7,801 nt of DNA from JBKJTP01 sp046590195 (GCA_046590195.1 JBKJTP010000134.1:1-7801), one strand, 5' to 3'. Positions 1-6,865 are shown, numbered from the stretch's first letter. A program made the numbers and translations. The notes: generated by a model from the letters alone, not told the origin.

Positions 1-942
1 AGGATCCGCTTCTTTCATGGCAAAGGTGGTTCGATCAGCAGGGGAGCAGGTCCGACGCACTACTTCATTGACGCGCTGGCTCACTCAACGCTTTGTGGTG
101 ACGTCCGGCTGACGGAACAAGGCGAGACCATCGCGCAGAAATACGCGAACAAGGTTAACGCAGAATATAACCTGGAGCTGCTCATCGCCAGCACTGTTAG
201 CCGCACCATTATGGATACTATTACGGCTAGACGTCCTCATCCAATGGCAGATCTCATCGATGGCCTCGCTGAAGAAAGTAAGCAACACTACGAGAGGTTG
301 ATCGAGATGGAAGGCTTTATCGAGTTCTTCCGGCAAGCCACGCCGATCGATGCTATCGAGCAGAGCAGGATCGGCTCGCGTCCATCGCGGCGATCGGGAG
401 CAAATAGCCTGGAAGACCTTCGCGCGATACCCTGGGTCTTTAGCTGGAGCCAGTGCAGATTCAACATGACAAGCTGGTATGGCGTGGGGTCCACACTCTT
501 TAACCTAAAGGAAGGAAACCCTGATGCGTACGCAAAGTTGAAGATCGCGATCAAGTCGGACCCTTATATTCGCTACGTCTTCACCAATGTAGATACGAGC
601 CTCGCTTCCACTGACATCGACATCATGACCGACTATGCCTCGCTGGTGGAAGATGAGAGGATTAGAAGCAGGTTTCTTGGACTCTTCGTCGATGAACTGC
701 AGAAGACGCGCGAGGCAGTGAGCGATCTGCTCGGACGGTCGATCGAGGAGCGTAGAAAGGGCCATCACTACTCGAGCATGTTGCGAGCTTCCTTGATGGA
801 GTATCTGCACCGAACGCAGGTCAGTCTACTGCGAGAGTGGCGATCGAAGACGGAGCAAGTCTCGGATGATGCAGAGATCTCACTTCGCAGGCTCCTAACA
901 ACGATCAATGCGATCGCAAGCGCAATGAGAAACACCGGGTGA
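1..942 (+). CDS. ppc: Phosphoenolpyruvate carboxylase, C-terminal part (5' end outside window)
   Basis: PEP carboxylase makes oxaloacetate from phosphoenolpyruvate and bicarbonate in the cytosol, refilling the TCA cycle. Frame 1 is open from the first base and gives 313 residues; an internal ATG at 211 is not the true start because the upstream codons also encode PEPC sequence. Visible signatures are FFHGKGGSISRGAGPTH (residues 4-20), which corresponds to the catalytic glycine loop (GRGGSIGRGG in E. coli); LTEQGE after it; LRAIPWVFSWSQ near residue 140; and the C-terminus MRNTG. PEPCs end in this way, and the Asn takes part in allosteric aspartate binding in E. coli. The loop has Lys where E. 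coli has Arg, and the usual QPP segment after the loop is absent, as I recall for Bacteroidota-type PEPCs. The family is about 850-950 aa, so roughly two thirds lies to the left. The family call is firm; regulation cannot be judged here. Confidence 0.96.
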   Translation, partial: RIRFFHGKGGSISRGAGPTHYFIDALAHSTLCGDVRLTEQGETIAQKYANKVNAEYNLELLIASTVSRTIMDTITARRPHPMADLIDGLAEESKQHYERLIEMEGFIEFFRQATPIDAIEQSRIGSRPSRRSGANSLEDLRAIPWVFSWSQCRFNMTSWYGVGSTLFNLKEGNPDAYAKLKIAIKSDPYIRYVFTNVDTSLASTDIDIMTDYASLVEDERIRSRFLGLFVDELQKTREAVSDLLGRSIEERRKGHHYSSMLRASLMEYLHRTQVSLLREWRSKTEQVSDDAEISLRRLLTTINAIASAMRNTG

Positions 943-956
943 GGTGCCGACAAGAA

Positions 957-1005
957 GGGGGCAAGAAATAGAAGTCGTGTAGGATCTACGAGACCTATCT
1001 GCCCC
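957..1005 (+). terminator. Possible stem-loop after ppc (weak terminator candidate)
   Basis: The 99-nt spacer between ppc and the lectin-OmpA gene contains GGGGCA (958-963) and its exact complement TGCCCC (1000-1005). Between them lies a smaller imperfect hairpin around GTAG-GAT-CTAC (about 979-989). Together they could fold into a long stem-loop just after the ppc stop. There is no clear T-run after it (the following bases are ATCATTTG), so it is not a classic Rho-independent terminator. It could be an mRNA 3'-end structure or chance. No convincing promoter is visible in the rest of the spacer. Confidence 0.25.
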
Positions 1006-1041
1006 ATCATTTGTGTTAGGTTACCTCTCAATGTCTCGCCA

Positions 1042-2103
1042 ATGATAAAGATCTTTCTGTGTGCTCTTCTGCTGCTGTGCGCCTCAAGCACTGCATTCGC
1101 TCAATTTAATTACCGGAGCGTCGCTCTCGTCAACGATGTCACGCTCAATGGCAATGCGACAAAGCTGGATGATCGCATTCGGCTCGTATCCACCGAGCAG
1201 AATCAACGTGGCTCGTGCTGGTTCAACGGCAAGCAGCGAGTAAGTGATGGCTTCGATGTCACCTTCGCATTCCAGATCACAGATCCTGGAGGTCATTCTG
1301 GCGTCGTAGCTGGAGCTGACGGCATCGCTTTCGTGCTCCAGAACTCCTCCCTGTTTGAAGGCGGGATCGGCGGCGGAATTGGCTATGAGGGAATCAAGAA
1401 TAGTCTTGCCGTGGAGTTCGACGTGTTCGATAATACACCGTGGGAGTTTCCTGAGCCGGATGCGAATCACGTGAGCGTGCAGTCGCAAGGTCGGAACGCG
1501 AATCTAGCTACGCATAGCTTATGGATGGGCTGGACGCCGAACATCCCGGATCTCAAGGCTGGTGCGAAGCACACAGCGCGCGTGCAGTACACTCCGGGCA
1601 CGTTGACTGTATTCGTAGATGATCTTGTGAGGCCAGTGCTCACTGTCCCTGTCCGGCTCGATTCACTGCTTTCACTAGATGAAGGCAAGTGCTGGATCGG
1701 CTTCACATCTGCCACTGGTGGTGCCTGGGCAAACTTCGATCTCTTCAGCATCCAAAGCGAGGTTGCGATCAACATCCGCTATATCCTCTTCGATTTTGAC
1801 AAAGCAACGTTGAAGCAAGGAAGCACCGGAGCGCTTGACACTCTTGCGATGGTATTACAGAAGGATCTAACGCTGAATGCGCAGATCGAAGGACACACCG
1901 ATAACAAGGGAAGTGATGAGTACAACGCGAAGCTCTCGCAAGGCCGCGCAGCGTCTGTGAAAGCATATCTGGTGAAAAAGGGGATAGCCGCCGCACGGTT
2001 ACAGTCTATCGGTCATGGGGCAACGGTGCCTGTCGCGAACAATGAGACCGAAGACGGACGCAGCGAGAATCGTCGCGTCGTTGCAAAATTATTTGTACCA
2101 TAG
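1042..2103 (+). CDS. Exported L-type lectin domain fused to OmpA peptidoglycan-binding domain
   Basis: The protein has 353 aa. Residues 1-20 form a signal peptide (K3, then a Leu-rich core, cleavage after AFA). Residues about 22-238 resemble a bacterial legume-type (L-type) lectin: ADGIAF at 92-97 (the Ala-Asp pair is a cis-peptide in legume lectins), VEFDVFDN at 124-131 and DANHVSV at 140-146. These carry the acidic, Asn and His positions expected for the Mn/Ca site. Cysteines C59 and C217, each followed by Trp, could form a disulfide. Residues about 245-353 are an OmpA C-terminal domain. It includes ILFDFDKATL, EGHTDN (D287) and NAKLSQGRAASV (R302); Asp and Arg at these positions bind the diaminopimelate of peptidoglycan. 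The likely role is a periplasmic or outer-membrane sugar-binding protein tethered to the wall; its ligand is unknown. No Shine-Dalgarno is seen, but the start fits the signal peptide. It probably leads an operon with the next two genes. Confidence 0.9.
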   Translation: MIKIFLCALLLLCASSTAFAQFNYRSVALVNDVTLNGNATKLDDRIRLVSTEQNQRGSCWFNGKQRVSDGFDVTFAFQITDPGGHSGVVAGADGIAFVLQNSSLFEGGIGGGIGYEGIKNSLAVEFDVFDNTPWEFPEPDANHVSVQSQGRNANLATHSLWMGWTPNIPDLKAGAKHTARVQYTPGTLTVFVDDLVRPVLTVPVRLDSLLSLDEGKCWIGFTSATGGAWANFDLFSIQSEVAINIRYILFDFDKATLKQGSTGALDTLAMVLQKDLTLNAQIEGHTDNKGSDEYNAKLSQGRAASVKAYLVKKGIAAARLQSIGHGATVPVANNETEDGRSENRRVVAKLFVP

Positions 2104-2118
2104 TATCCTGATACACTT

Positions 2119-2562
2119 ATGGTCTTAAGACCTGCAAGCTGGCTGCTGCTTCTGGCTCTATGGGTCTACACGATCGTCGCCCTTAACTCACTGCCCGATC
2201 GCATTCCGACCCACTTCAACTTCGCGGGTGAAGCGGACGACTATGGCAGCAAGACGACGCTCTGGATGCTGCCGGTGATCGCTTCAATCCTTGTTGGGTT
2301 GATGTCGGTGATCAAGAAGCATCCGAAGTATTTGAATATGCCGTTCGCGATCACAGACGAGAATCGTGAGCGACAGACGGATCTCACGTGTGGACTACTG
2401 AGTGCGATAGCGTGCGCAGTACCGATCCTTTTCGGACTCATCATCTATTCGACAGTGCGATACGTACGCGATGGCTCATTTGATATGCCCATCGTGTTGT
2501 TGCTCTCGATCGTGTTTGTGCCGATCATTTTCTACTTTATTCTAGCTTACAGGGCCCGTTAA
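2119..2562 (+). CDS. DUF1648 small integral membrane protein
   Basis: This 147-aa protein has about four membrane helices (roughly residues 8-23, 48-64, 91-111 and 122-143). After the first helix comes LPDRIPTHFNFAGEADDYGS (residues 25-44), the hallmark of DUF1648 (IPxHxNxxGxxDxxGSK). The same motif occurs in the N-terminal part of SdpI, the Bacillus immunity protein against the SdpC toxin. The SdpI C-terminal domain is not evident here, so an immunity role should not be assumed; the family has no settled function. The gene starts 15 nt after the lectin-OmpA stop, and its TAA overlaps the ATG of the next gene (TAATG), which suggests co-transcription and translational coupling. No Shine-Dalgarno is visible. 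Confidence 0.85.
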   Translation: MVLRPASWLLLLALWVYTIVALNSLPDRIPTHFNFAGEADDYGSKTTLWMLPVIASILVGLMSVIKKHPKYLNMPFAITDENRERQTDLTCGLLSAIACAVPILFGLIIYSTVRYVRDGSFDMPIVLLLSIVFVPIIFYFILAYRAR

Positions 2563-3458
2563 TGTCAATTCCGGTTACCGATCGTCTTGGGTTTGGGACG
2601 ATGTCGCTTGGGATCAATCCCGATGTTCGTCCATCGCGTCCGAAAGCCGTGCAGATGCTCGTGCAATCGGTCGAGATGGGGTATCGGTTGTTCGATACCG
2701 CGGACTCCTACTGCGCTGATGCAAACGAGATGGGCTATGCGGAGCGGCTCATTCGCGACTCTGAGCTTTCGTGGACCGAAGGCGTCATCATCGCGACGAA
2801 GGGCGGCTACGAGCGTCCGAATGGGAAGTGGGCACGCCGCGCAGATCCGGAGTATCTGAAGTTTGCATGCGAACGCAGCCTCACGAATCTCGGCACCGAG
2901 CAGATACAATTGTACTTCCTGCATGCACCCGATCATGATATTCCATTCGAGGATTCAGTCGCGGCAATTGCGGACTTGAAGCGAGAAGGGAAGATCGACC
3001 GGGTTGGACTCTCGAACGTCACGCTCGATCAGATGAAGCAGGCTGAGCAGATCGTGAAGATCGACGCGATACAGAATCCGATCTCTATCGCTATCGGCTA
3101 TGAAGATTCCATGTTGAAGTACTGCGAAGAGAAGCAGATCGCGTGGCTCGCGTATGCACCGCTTGGTGGACACAAAAATGCAGAGTGGCTGGCAGAGGAT
3201 TTCCCGATCCTGCAAACGATGGCAACGAAATACGATGCAACACCGTACCAGATCGCACTGGCGTGGCTGCTCGCGCTCTCGCCAATACTCTATCCGATCC
3301 CTGGCTCGCGCGACATCCATCACATCCAGCTTAATCACGAAGCCACTAAGATCGACCTAAGCAAGATCGATCGTGAGCTGCTGACGTTTGAGGCACTCGA
3401 CAGCGATATGCCGGAAGAGGAAGATGATGAAGGGGATCAGTTAGTGCAACTCCTGTGA
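2562..3458 (+). CDS. Aldo/keto reductase family oxidoreductase
   Basis: This 298-aa protein is a predicted cytosolic NAD(P)H-dependent carbonyl reductase with a TIM-barrel fold. The AKR catalytic tetrad is complete: D45 and Y50 in LFDTADSY, K80 in IATKGG and H121 in FLHAPD. Other family marks are GKIDRVGLSN (143-152), AYAPLGG in the middle of the protein and IPGSRDIHHI (246-255), where the Arg usually contacts the cofactor phosphate and so favours NADPH. The substrate cannot be inferred. The C-terminus is a short acidic tail (PEEEDDEGD, 284-292) that is not part of the barrel. The start overlaps the upstream stop in TAATG. The 3' end overlaps the end of the convergent TIR gene by 18 bp, so no terminator fits between them. 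Confidence 0.94.
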   Translation: MSIPVTDRLGFGTMSLGINPDVRPSRPKAVQMLVQSVEMGYRLFDTADSYCADANEMGYAERLIRDSELSWTEGVIIATKGGYERPNGKWARRADPEYLKFACERSLTNLGTEQIQLYFLHAPDHDIPFEDSVAAIADLKREGKIDRVGLSNVTLDQMKQAEQIVKIDAIQNPISIAIGYEDSMLKYCEEKQIAWLAYAPLGGHKNAEWLAEDFPILQTMATKYDATPYQIALAWLLALSPILYPIPGSRDIHHIQLNHEATKIDLSKIDRELLTFEALDSDMPEEEDDEGDQLVQLL

Positions 3459-5180
3459 ACGTGAGGAGCTGTCATTCTGAATGAACATAGCAGCCACTTC
3501 GGGTGCTGAAAGTTGGGGGCCGGTAAAAAGATTCTGTTGTAGCGTTTCCAGGCTATAAGTCCCATTGCCGATCACCCTATTGATTGCTTGCAGAACGAGA
3601 TCTAGTCTGCCGGCGTCTCGATAGAATCCGAGCAGGTTTGAGAATAATCCTAGATCAAGTCCGGTATCGAGCCGTACTTGCCCTGCAACATCAAGACTTT
3701 CGGAGACATTGCCTCCATAGAAAAGCGCGCAAGCAAACCGAACACGATGGAAATCATCGTGCGGATTTAGCCGAAGATGTTGCTTAAAAAGCGGTATTGC
3801 GAGCTCGATACTTTCTCGCAGCTTTTCTTCGTGACCACTTTGATAGAGGGCGTTGATCACATTCCCATGCGTGGACACGTCACGAGGCCGAGTCAGCAGT
3901 GTCTTTTGATAGGCCTCTGCTGCCTCGATCGGAAGCCCTTTTTCATGGTAGATTCCGGCAAGTGTATAGTAGCCCAATGGCGACTCAGGATCTTTAGATA
4001 TAGACGAACGTGCGCATTCGAGCGCACCGTCCAGATCACCAGAAATTCTCAGGAGCTCTCCTTTTATCCAGCAATACAACGAGGACTCTCCTTCGTTTCG
4101 TAAGATCTGCTCGACAGCCATGTGGGCACGAGCGCTAAGCTCGTCCGTTGCGCCATTTCGAAGCATGATCATATTGCAGGAAGCGGCAACATTCGCCCAG
4201 GCCAACGTAAAACTAGGATCAAGCTGGGTTGCTGCCTCATTCAAGGCCAGTGCTCGCTCAAACCCACTTGTTGTTTGCTGCAGAAAACACTCCCTCGCTT
4301 TAAGATAACATTCATAGGCCTCCACATTCAGTGTAGCATGAGTACCGAGTTTGGCCCGATCCACAGTAGTTAAGATCACCTCCAACCCGCTTAAGACTTT
4401 TTTCGCAACAGTCTCCTGCATGTCGAAAATGTCGTCCATGTTACCGCTGAGTGTTTCCTGCCACAAATGATCGCCAGAGTCAATGTCAAGCAAGAGAATC
4501 GATGCTTTGATCTTGTCTCCAAACTTTCTCACCTGGCCCTCAATGAAAAATTGGACCTGAAGCTCTCGGGCAAGATCGATCGTTTTTATTCGTCGTTCGC
4601 GGAATAACTTGGATGTGTTCCAATCAATGACCCGAAGCACCTTGATCTTACTTAGTGAGCCGATCAACTCGCTCGCCATGCCATCGGTGAACCATTGATT
4701 ATCACCAGTAGGAGAGAGGTCTTCGAACGGCAGGATCATCAGCGACTTCTTCCTACCGGGTTCCTTAACGATCTTCGGAGCAACAGGCGCACCTGTCGCT
4801 TCGAGACCGAGCTTGCCGAGTGCGCGGATGATCCCATCGATGTTCGACATTGGTGAGCGCTGCAGACCTGCGAGCGCATACTCAAAGTCAGCGTTAAGCG
4901 TTACAGGCTCGAGGTCGAGTGGCAAAATGCGCTTTCGCTTTTCTGAAGCCAGTGATACTTCCTTGATGACATTATGGGAGCCCAAAGAGGATGGGCTGAG
5001 CAAGACGACGAAGGCCTTGCAATCATTGATTGCCTGCACGATCTCGCGCGACCAGTTTGTTGCTACATCGATGCCTTGCTGATCGATCCACACAGATAAC
5101 CCAGCGGAACGCAACAGTTCGCTTAGCTGATCGGCCTGTTCGCGATCCTTCGAGGAATAGGAGATAAAGATGTCGGACAT
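3441..5180 (-). CDS. TIR domain - TolB-like domain - TPR protein
   Basis: The protein has 579 aa, with no signal peptide or membrane helix, so it is probably cytosolic. Residues 1-130 are a bacterial TIR domain: DIFISYSSKD (3-12), LSVWIDQQGID, W43, VVLLSPSS (58-65) and VIKEVSLASEK (71-81). E74 aligns with the catalytic Glu of TIR NADases such as SARM1 (E642), although the Trp often found before it is Asn70. Residues about 145-270 are a TolB-N/FlgO-like domain: LMILPFEDLS, WFTDGMASELI, FFIEGQVRKFGDKI and GDHLWQE. This domain normally links cyclase, CadC-type HTH or kinase domains to TPRs. Residues about 285-540 hold TPR-like helical repeats, clearest at about 366-399 and 400-433. The likely job is a TPR-sensed signalling or NAD-cleaving effector; this is inference, and a protein-interaction role is also possible. 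It lies 32 nt after the DinB gene, with a weak purine stretch (AAAGAAG) upstream. Sampled GC is about 43-48 %, lower than the neighbours. Confidence 0.92.
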   Translation of the reverse strand: MSDIFISYSSKDREQADQLSELLRSAGLSVWIDQQGIDVATNWSREIVQAINDCKAFVVLLSPSSLGSHNVIKEVSLASEKRKRILPLDLEPVTLNADFEYALAGLQRSPMSNIDGIIRALGKLGLEATGAPVAPKIVKEPGRKKSLMILPFEDLSPTGDNQWFTDGMASELIGSLSKIKVLRVIDWNTSKLFRERRIKTIDLARELQVQFFIEGQVRKFGDKIKASILLLDIDSGDHLWQETLSGNMDDIFDMQETVAKKVLSGLEVILTTVDRAKLGTHATLNVEAYECYLKARECFLQQTTSGFERALALNEAATQLDPSFTLAWANVAASCNMIMLRNGATDELSARAHMAVEQILRNEGESSLYCWIKGELLRISGDLDGALECARSSISKDPESPLGYYTLAGIYHEKGLPIEAAEAYQKTLLTRPRDVSTHGNVINALYQSGHEEKLRESIELAIPLFKQHLRLNPHDDFHRVRFACALFYGGNVSESLDVAGQVRLDTGLDLGLFSNLLGFYRDAGRLDLVLQAINRVIGNGTYSLETLQQNLFTGPQLSAPEVAAMFIQNDSSSRSQELH

Positions 5181-5212
5181 CGTGCTTCTTTATGCTGGTC
5201 TAACCCATTGGC

Positions 5213-5692
5213 TCACAAACTCATTCGATAAAGCCTTCTAGCTACCGCGATCTGAGCCGTGTGATACGTATCATGCCGGATGACCATGCGGATGAATTCG
5301 CCGCAGCGTGTGCTGCCTTTGAGTTGAATGTCGAGCCCTTCATCGGGAATATCCGATATCATGTTGCGCAATGTCTTGCGCCTTGCGAGCAACTTCTCGA
5401 TCGAATGGGCTAGAGTTTCGGCGGCATGAGGCATCGGCAACGGCGCACGATCATCCATCGGCTTCTCTAAACAGTCGATGTAATAGCGGTACCAGTACTC
5501 CATGTGCACGAGATGCCACAGGATCGAGCCCGGCTTCGGCCAGCCATCCTCATGAACCACGTCGGAGTAGGCGGGATGAATGAATTGCACCTCCTCTTCG
5601 GTCAGATCTTTTGTGGCAACCTCGAACGACTCCCATTTGTGTGACCACGCGTCATCGAAAGCGGCGAGAAGTGTTTGTTTTTCGGTCAACAT
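5213..5692 (-). CDS. DinB superfamily protein (putative metal-dependent)
   Basis: This 159-aa protein has a four-helix-bundle DinB/YfiT-type fold. The expected metal-binding histidines are visible: H60 in GSILWHLVHMEYW (H63 is an alternative) and the HxxxH pair H140/H144 in IRHDTYHTAQIA. Relatives include DNA-damage-inducible DinB of Bacillus (unrelated to E. coli DinB polymerase IV) and mycothiol/bacillithiol-dependent transferases. Substrate and cofactor are unknown here. The ATG lies one base after the TGA of the upstream membrane-protein gene (TGAAATG on the minus strand), so the two are almost certainly co-transcribed and probably translationally coupled. The TIR gene follows after 32 nt. 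Confidence 0.88.
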   Translation of the reverse strand: MLTEKQTLLAAFDDAWSHKWESFEVATKDLTEEEVQFIHPAYSDVVHEDGWPKPGSILWHLVHMEYWYRYYIDCLEKPMDDRAPLPMPHAAETLAHSIEKLLARRKTLRNMISDIPDEGLDIQLKGSTRCGEFIRMVIRHDTYHTAQIAVARRLYRMSL

Positions 5693-5693
5693 T

Positions 5694-6440
5694 TCAAGTA
5701 GTAGCTACAGAGATAATTGCTGTCTCCTTCTTCAGCGATAACTGACGCAGCGACATCAGATGCCCGACGAATGCGCTCGGCACGAGCAGTGCGATCAGCC
5801 AGACGAACGGAAACTGCAGCATGAAGTTGTTAACCGGCACAGTCTGGATCTGCTGGATCGGGCTCGGTGAAGAGAGCATTCCGTGGACCATCACGCTAGT
5901 GAGGATCATCAGCCCAACGTAATTCCATAGCTTGAGATGCGCATCGCTTAGCTTGCCTCGCTTCGCGAGCATCGCGACGGGGATCGCAGTCAGTCCGACG
6001 AAGATGTCCATGTTGCGGCCTTCGAATGTCATCAGAGCGGGAATTGCACCGTTGATCAGCAGGAAGTAAAAGATGATCTCAACGACGAGTCTGAATGACT
6101 GTGCGCGTATGATGAATGTAATGGGAAGGGCTCGCAACAGATTCTTTGCACGATTCGAATATGTAAGGACAGCGCCCGCAATCAAGGCTGGACCTGCAAC
6201 TAGTAGTATCTTTGGAGGCATCGCATCGGTCTGCATGAAAAAGCCAATACTCGCAAGCACGCCGGTAGCCGCAAGCCAGAGCGCGATGCCGATAGTGAAG
6301 CGTCGAGCCAGCGCCATCGATTCGGTTGGCAGCAGATGTGCATGCATTGCTGCACGGTTGACGCCGAGGATCCACAACGCGAACACCGCGAATGTGAGCA
6401 GAATGAAGAGGATCGAGATATAGTACGGGACTTCAAGCAT
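5694..6440 (-). CDS. Seven-helix integral membrane protein of an uncharacterised family
   Basis: This 248-aa protein has about seven hydrophobic segments (roughly residues 6-28, 48-69, 78-95, 118-138, 144-159, 172-189 and 209-229). I chose the ATG at 6440 because helix 1 follows directly. An in-frame ATG at 6467 would add nine polar residues and leave only 17 nt to the divergent cupin gene. The stretch AQSFRLVVE (113-121), then PALMTFEGRNMDI (134-146) before a further helix, looks like a conserved family core. I have a memory of such sequences in hypothetical membrane proteins but no function to give. No enzyme or transporter motif is recognised. It is the first gene of the likely minus-strand operon with DinB (one-base gap) and TIR-TPR. 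Confidence 0.8.
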   Translation of the reverse strand: MLEVPYYISILFILLTFAVFALWILGVNRAAMHAHLLPTESMALARRFTIGIALWLAATGVLASIGFFMQTDAMPPKILLVAGPALIAGAVLTYSNRAKNLLRALPITFIIRAQSFRLVVEIIFYFLLINGAIPALMTFEGRNMDIFVGLTAIPVAMLAKRGKLSDAHLKLWNYVGLMILTSVMVHGMLSSPSPIQQIQTVPVNNFMLQFPFVWLIALLVPSAFVGHLMSLRQLSLKKETAIISVATT

Positions 6441-6484
6441 AGTCGTTCGGGTAGGAACAAGTCGCAATTACTCAGATCAATACC

Positions 6485-6865
6485 ATGAGCCAGACACAAA
6501 AATACGACATCGATCTCAGCATCAAGTACGATCACCTGGAAGTGATCGATATTCCGGGCATCGTTGCGACCACCAAGCCCTGGGCAAACCGCACGCTGAC
6601 CAAGGTGAATGACAGCGTCGTCCGGCTCGGCATTATTGAAGGCGACTTCCACTGGCACAAACACGACAACGATGACGAGTTTTTCTACGTCGTCGAGGGC
6701 ACGCTTTTCATCGATGTCGAGGGTCCAGATGGTGAGATCACGCTCGAGATGGGGCCAGGGCAGGGCACGACGATCACCAAGGGAGTGATGCACCGTCCGC
6801 GAGCACCGCAGAAGGTGGTGATGCTGATGGTCGAAACCAGCGAGATAGAGCCGACTGGGGACTAG
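6485..6865 (+). CDS. Small single-domain cupin protein
   Basis: This 126-aa protein consists of one cupin beta-barrel. Motif 1 reads GDFHWHKHDNDDEFFYVVEG (residues 53-72) and fits HxH-x4-E-x6-G with H58, H60 and E65. Motif 2 (about 90-106, GPGQGTTITKGVMHRPR) supplies H103, so all four metal ligands are present. Small stand-alone cupins of this type bind a divalent metal and act as isomerases, dioxygenases or ligand-binding proteins; the reaction cannot be told here. The ATG has no Shine-Dalgarno. The gene is divergent from the membrane-protein gene, with only 44 bp between starts. I see no clear forward promoter in that gap. A weak AGAC/GTCT hairpin (about 6882-6895) follows the stop, without a T-run. 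Confidence 0.92.
   Translation: MSQTQKYDIDLSIKYDHLEVIDIPGIVATTKPWANRTLTKVNDSVVRLGIIEGDFHWHKHDNDDEFFYVVEGTLFIDVEGPDGEITLEMGPGQGTTITKGVMHRPRAPQKVVMLMVETSEIEPTGD
6497..6525 (-). promoter_or_regulatory. Putative FCB-type promoter for the minus-strand operon
   Basis: On the minus strand, TTG (6525-6523) is followed after 18 nt by TATTTTTG (6504-6497), matching the Bacteroidota consensus TTG then TAnnTTTG. Transcription would begin near 6490, giving a leader of about 50 nt to the ATG at 6440. The site lies within the first codons of the divergent cupin gene, as expected where the spacer is only 44 bp. The -7 box alone would occur a few times by chance in a window of this size; spacing and location are the added support. 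Confidence 0.45.

Noticed and set aside
910..917. GCGATCGC octamer (HIP1) as a sign of a cyanobacterial host
   Set aside because: A single copy among many GATC sites; the protein families and promoter type point elsewhere.
768..1091. Minus-strand open frame of 107 codons across the ppc/lectin spacer
   Set aside because: It overlaps the well-supported ppc end and the lectin signal peptide, and its translation shows no domain or signal.
2084..2091. TAATTTTG on the minus strand, a promoter-like box
   Set aside because: It would read into the lectin-OmpA gene in antisense, and no minus-strand gene lies downstream. Probably chance.
2104..2116. GTATC-CT-GATAC inverted repeat between the lectin and DUF1648 genes
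   Set aside because: The loop would be two bases and the stem five; too weak for a terminator or operator call.
2119..2562. SdpI-type toxin immunity protein
   Set aside because: Only the DUF1648 motif is present; the SdpI C-terminal domain and any toxin gene are missing.
6207..6214. TATCTTTG on the plus strand, a possible promoter for the cupin gene
   Set aside because: It lies about 270 nt upstream, inside the membrane-protein gene, and has no TTG at the right distance. A few such octamers are expected by chance.
6200..6793. Minus-strand open frame of 197 codons over the cupin and membrane-protein genes
   Set aside because: It is a shadow of two genes with complete motif sets; its translation is rich in Cys, Arg and His and resembles no family.
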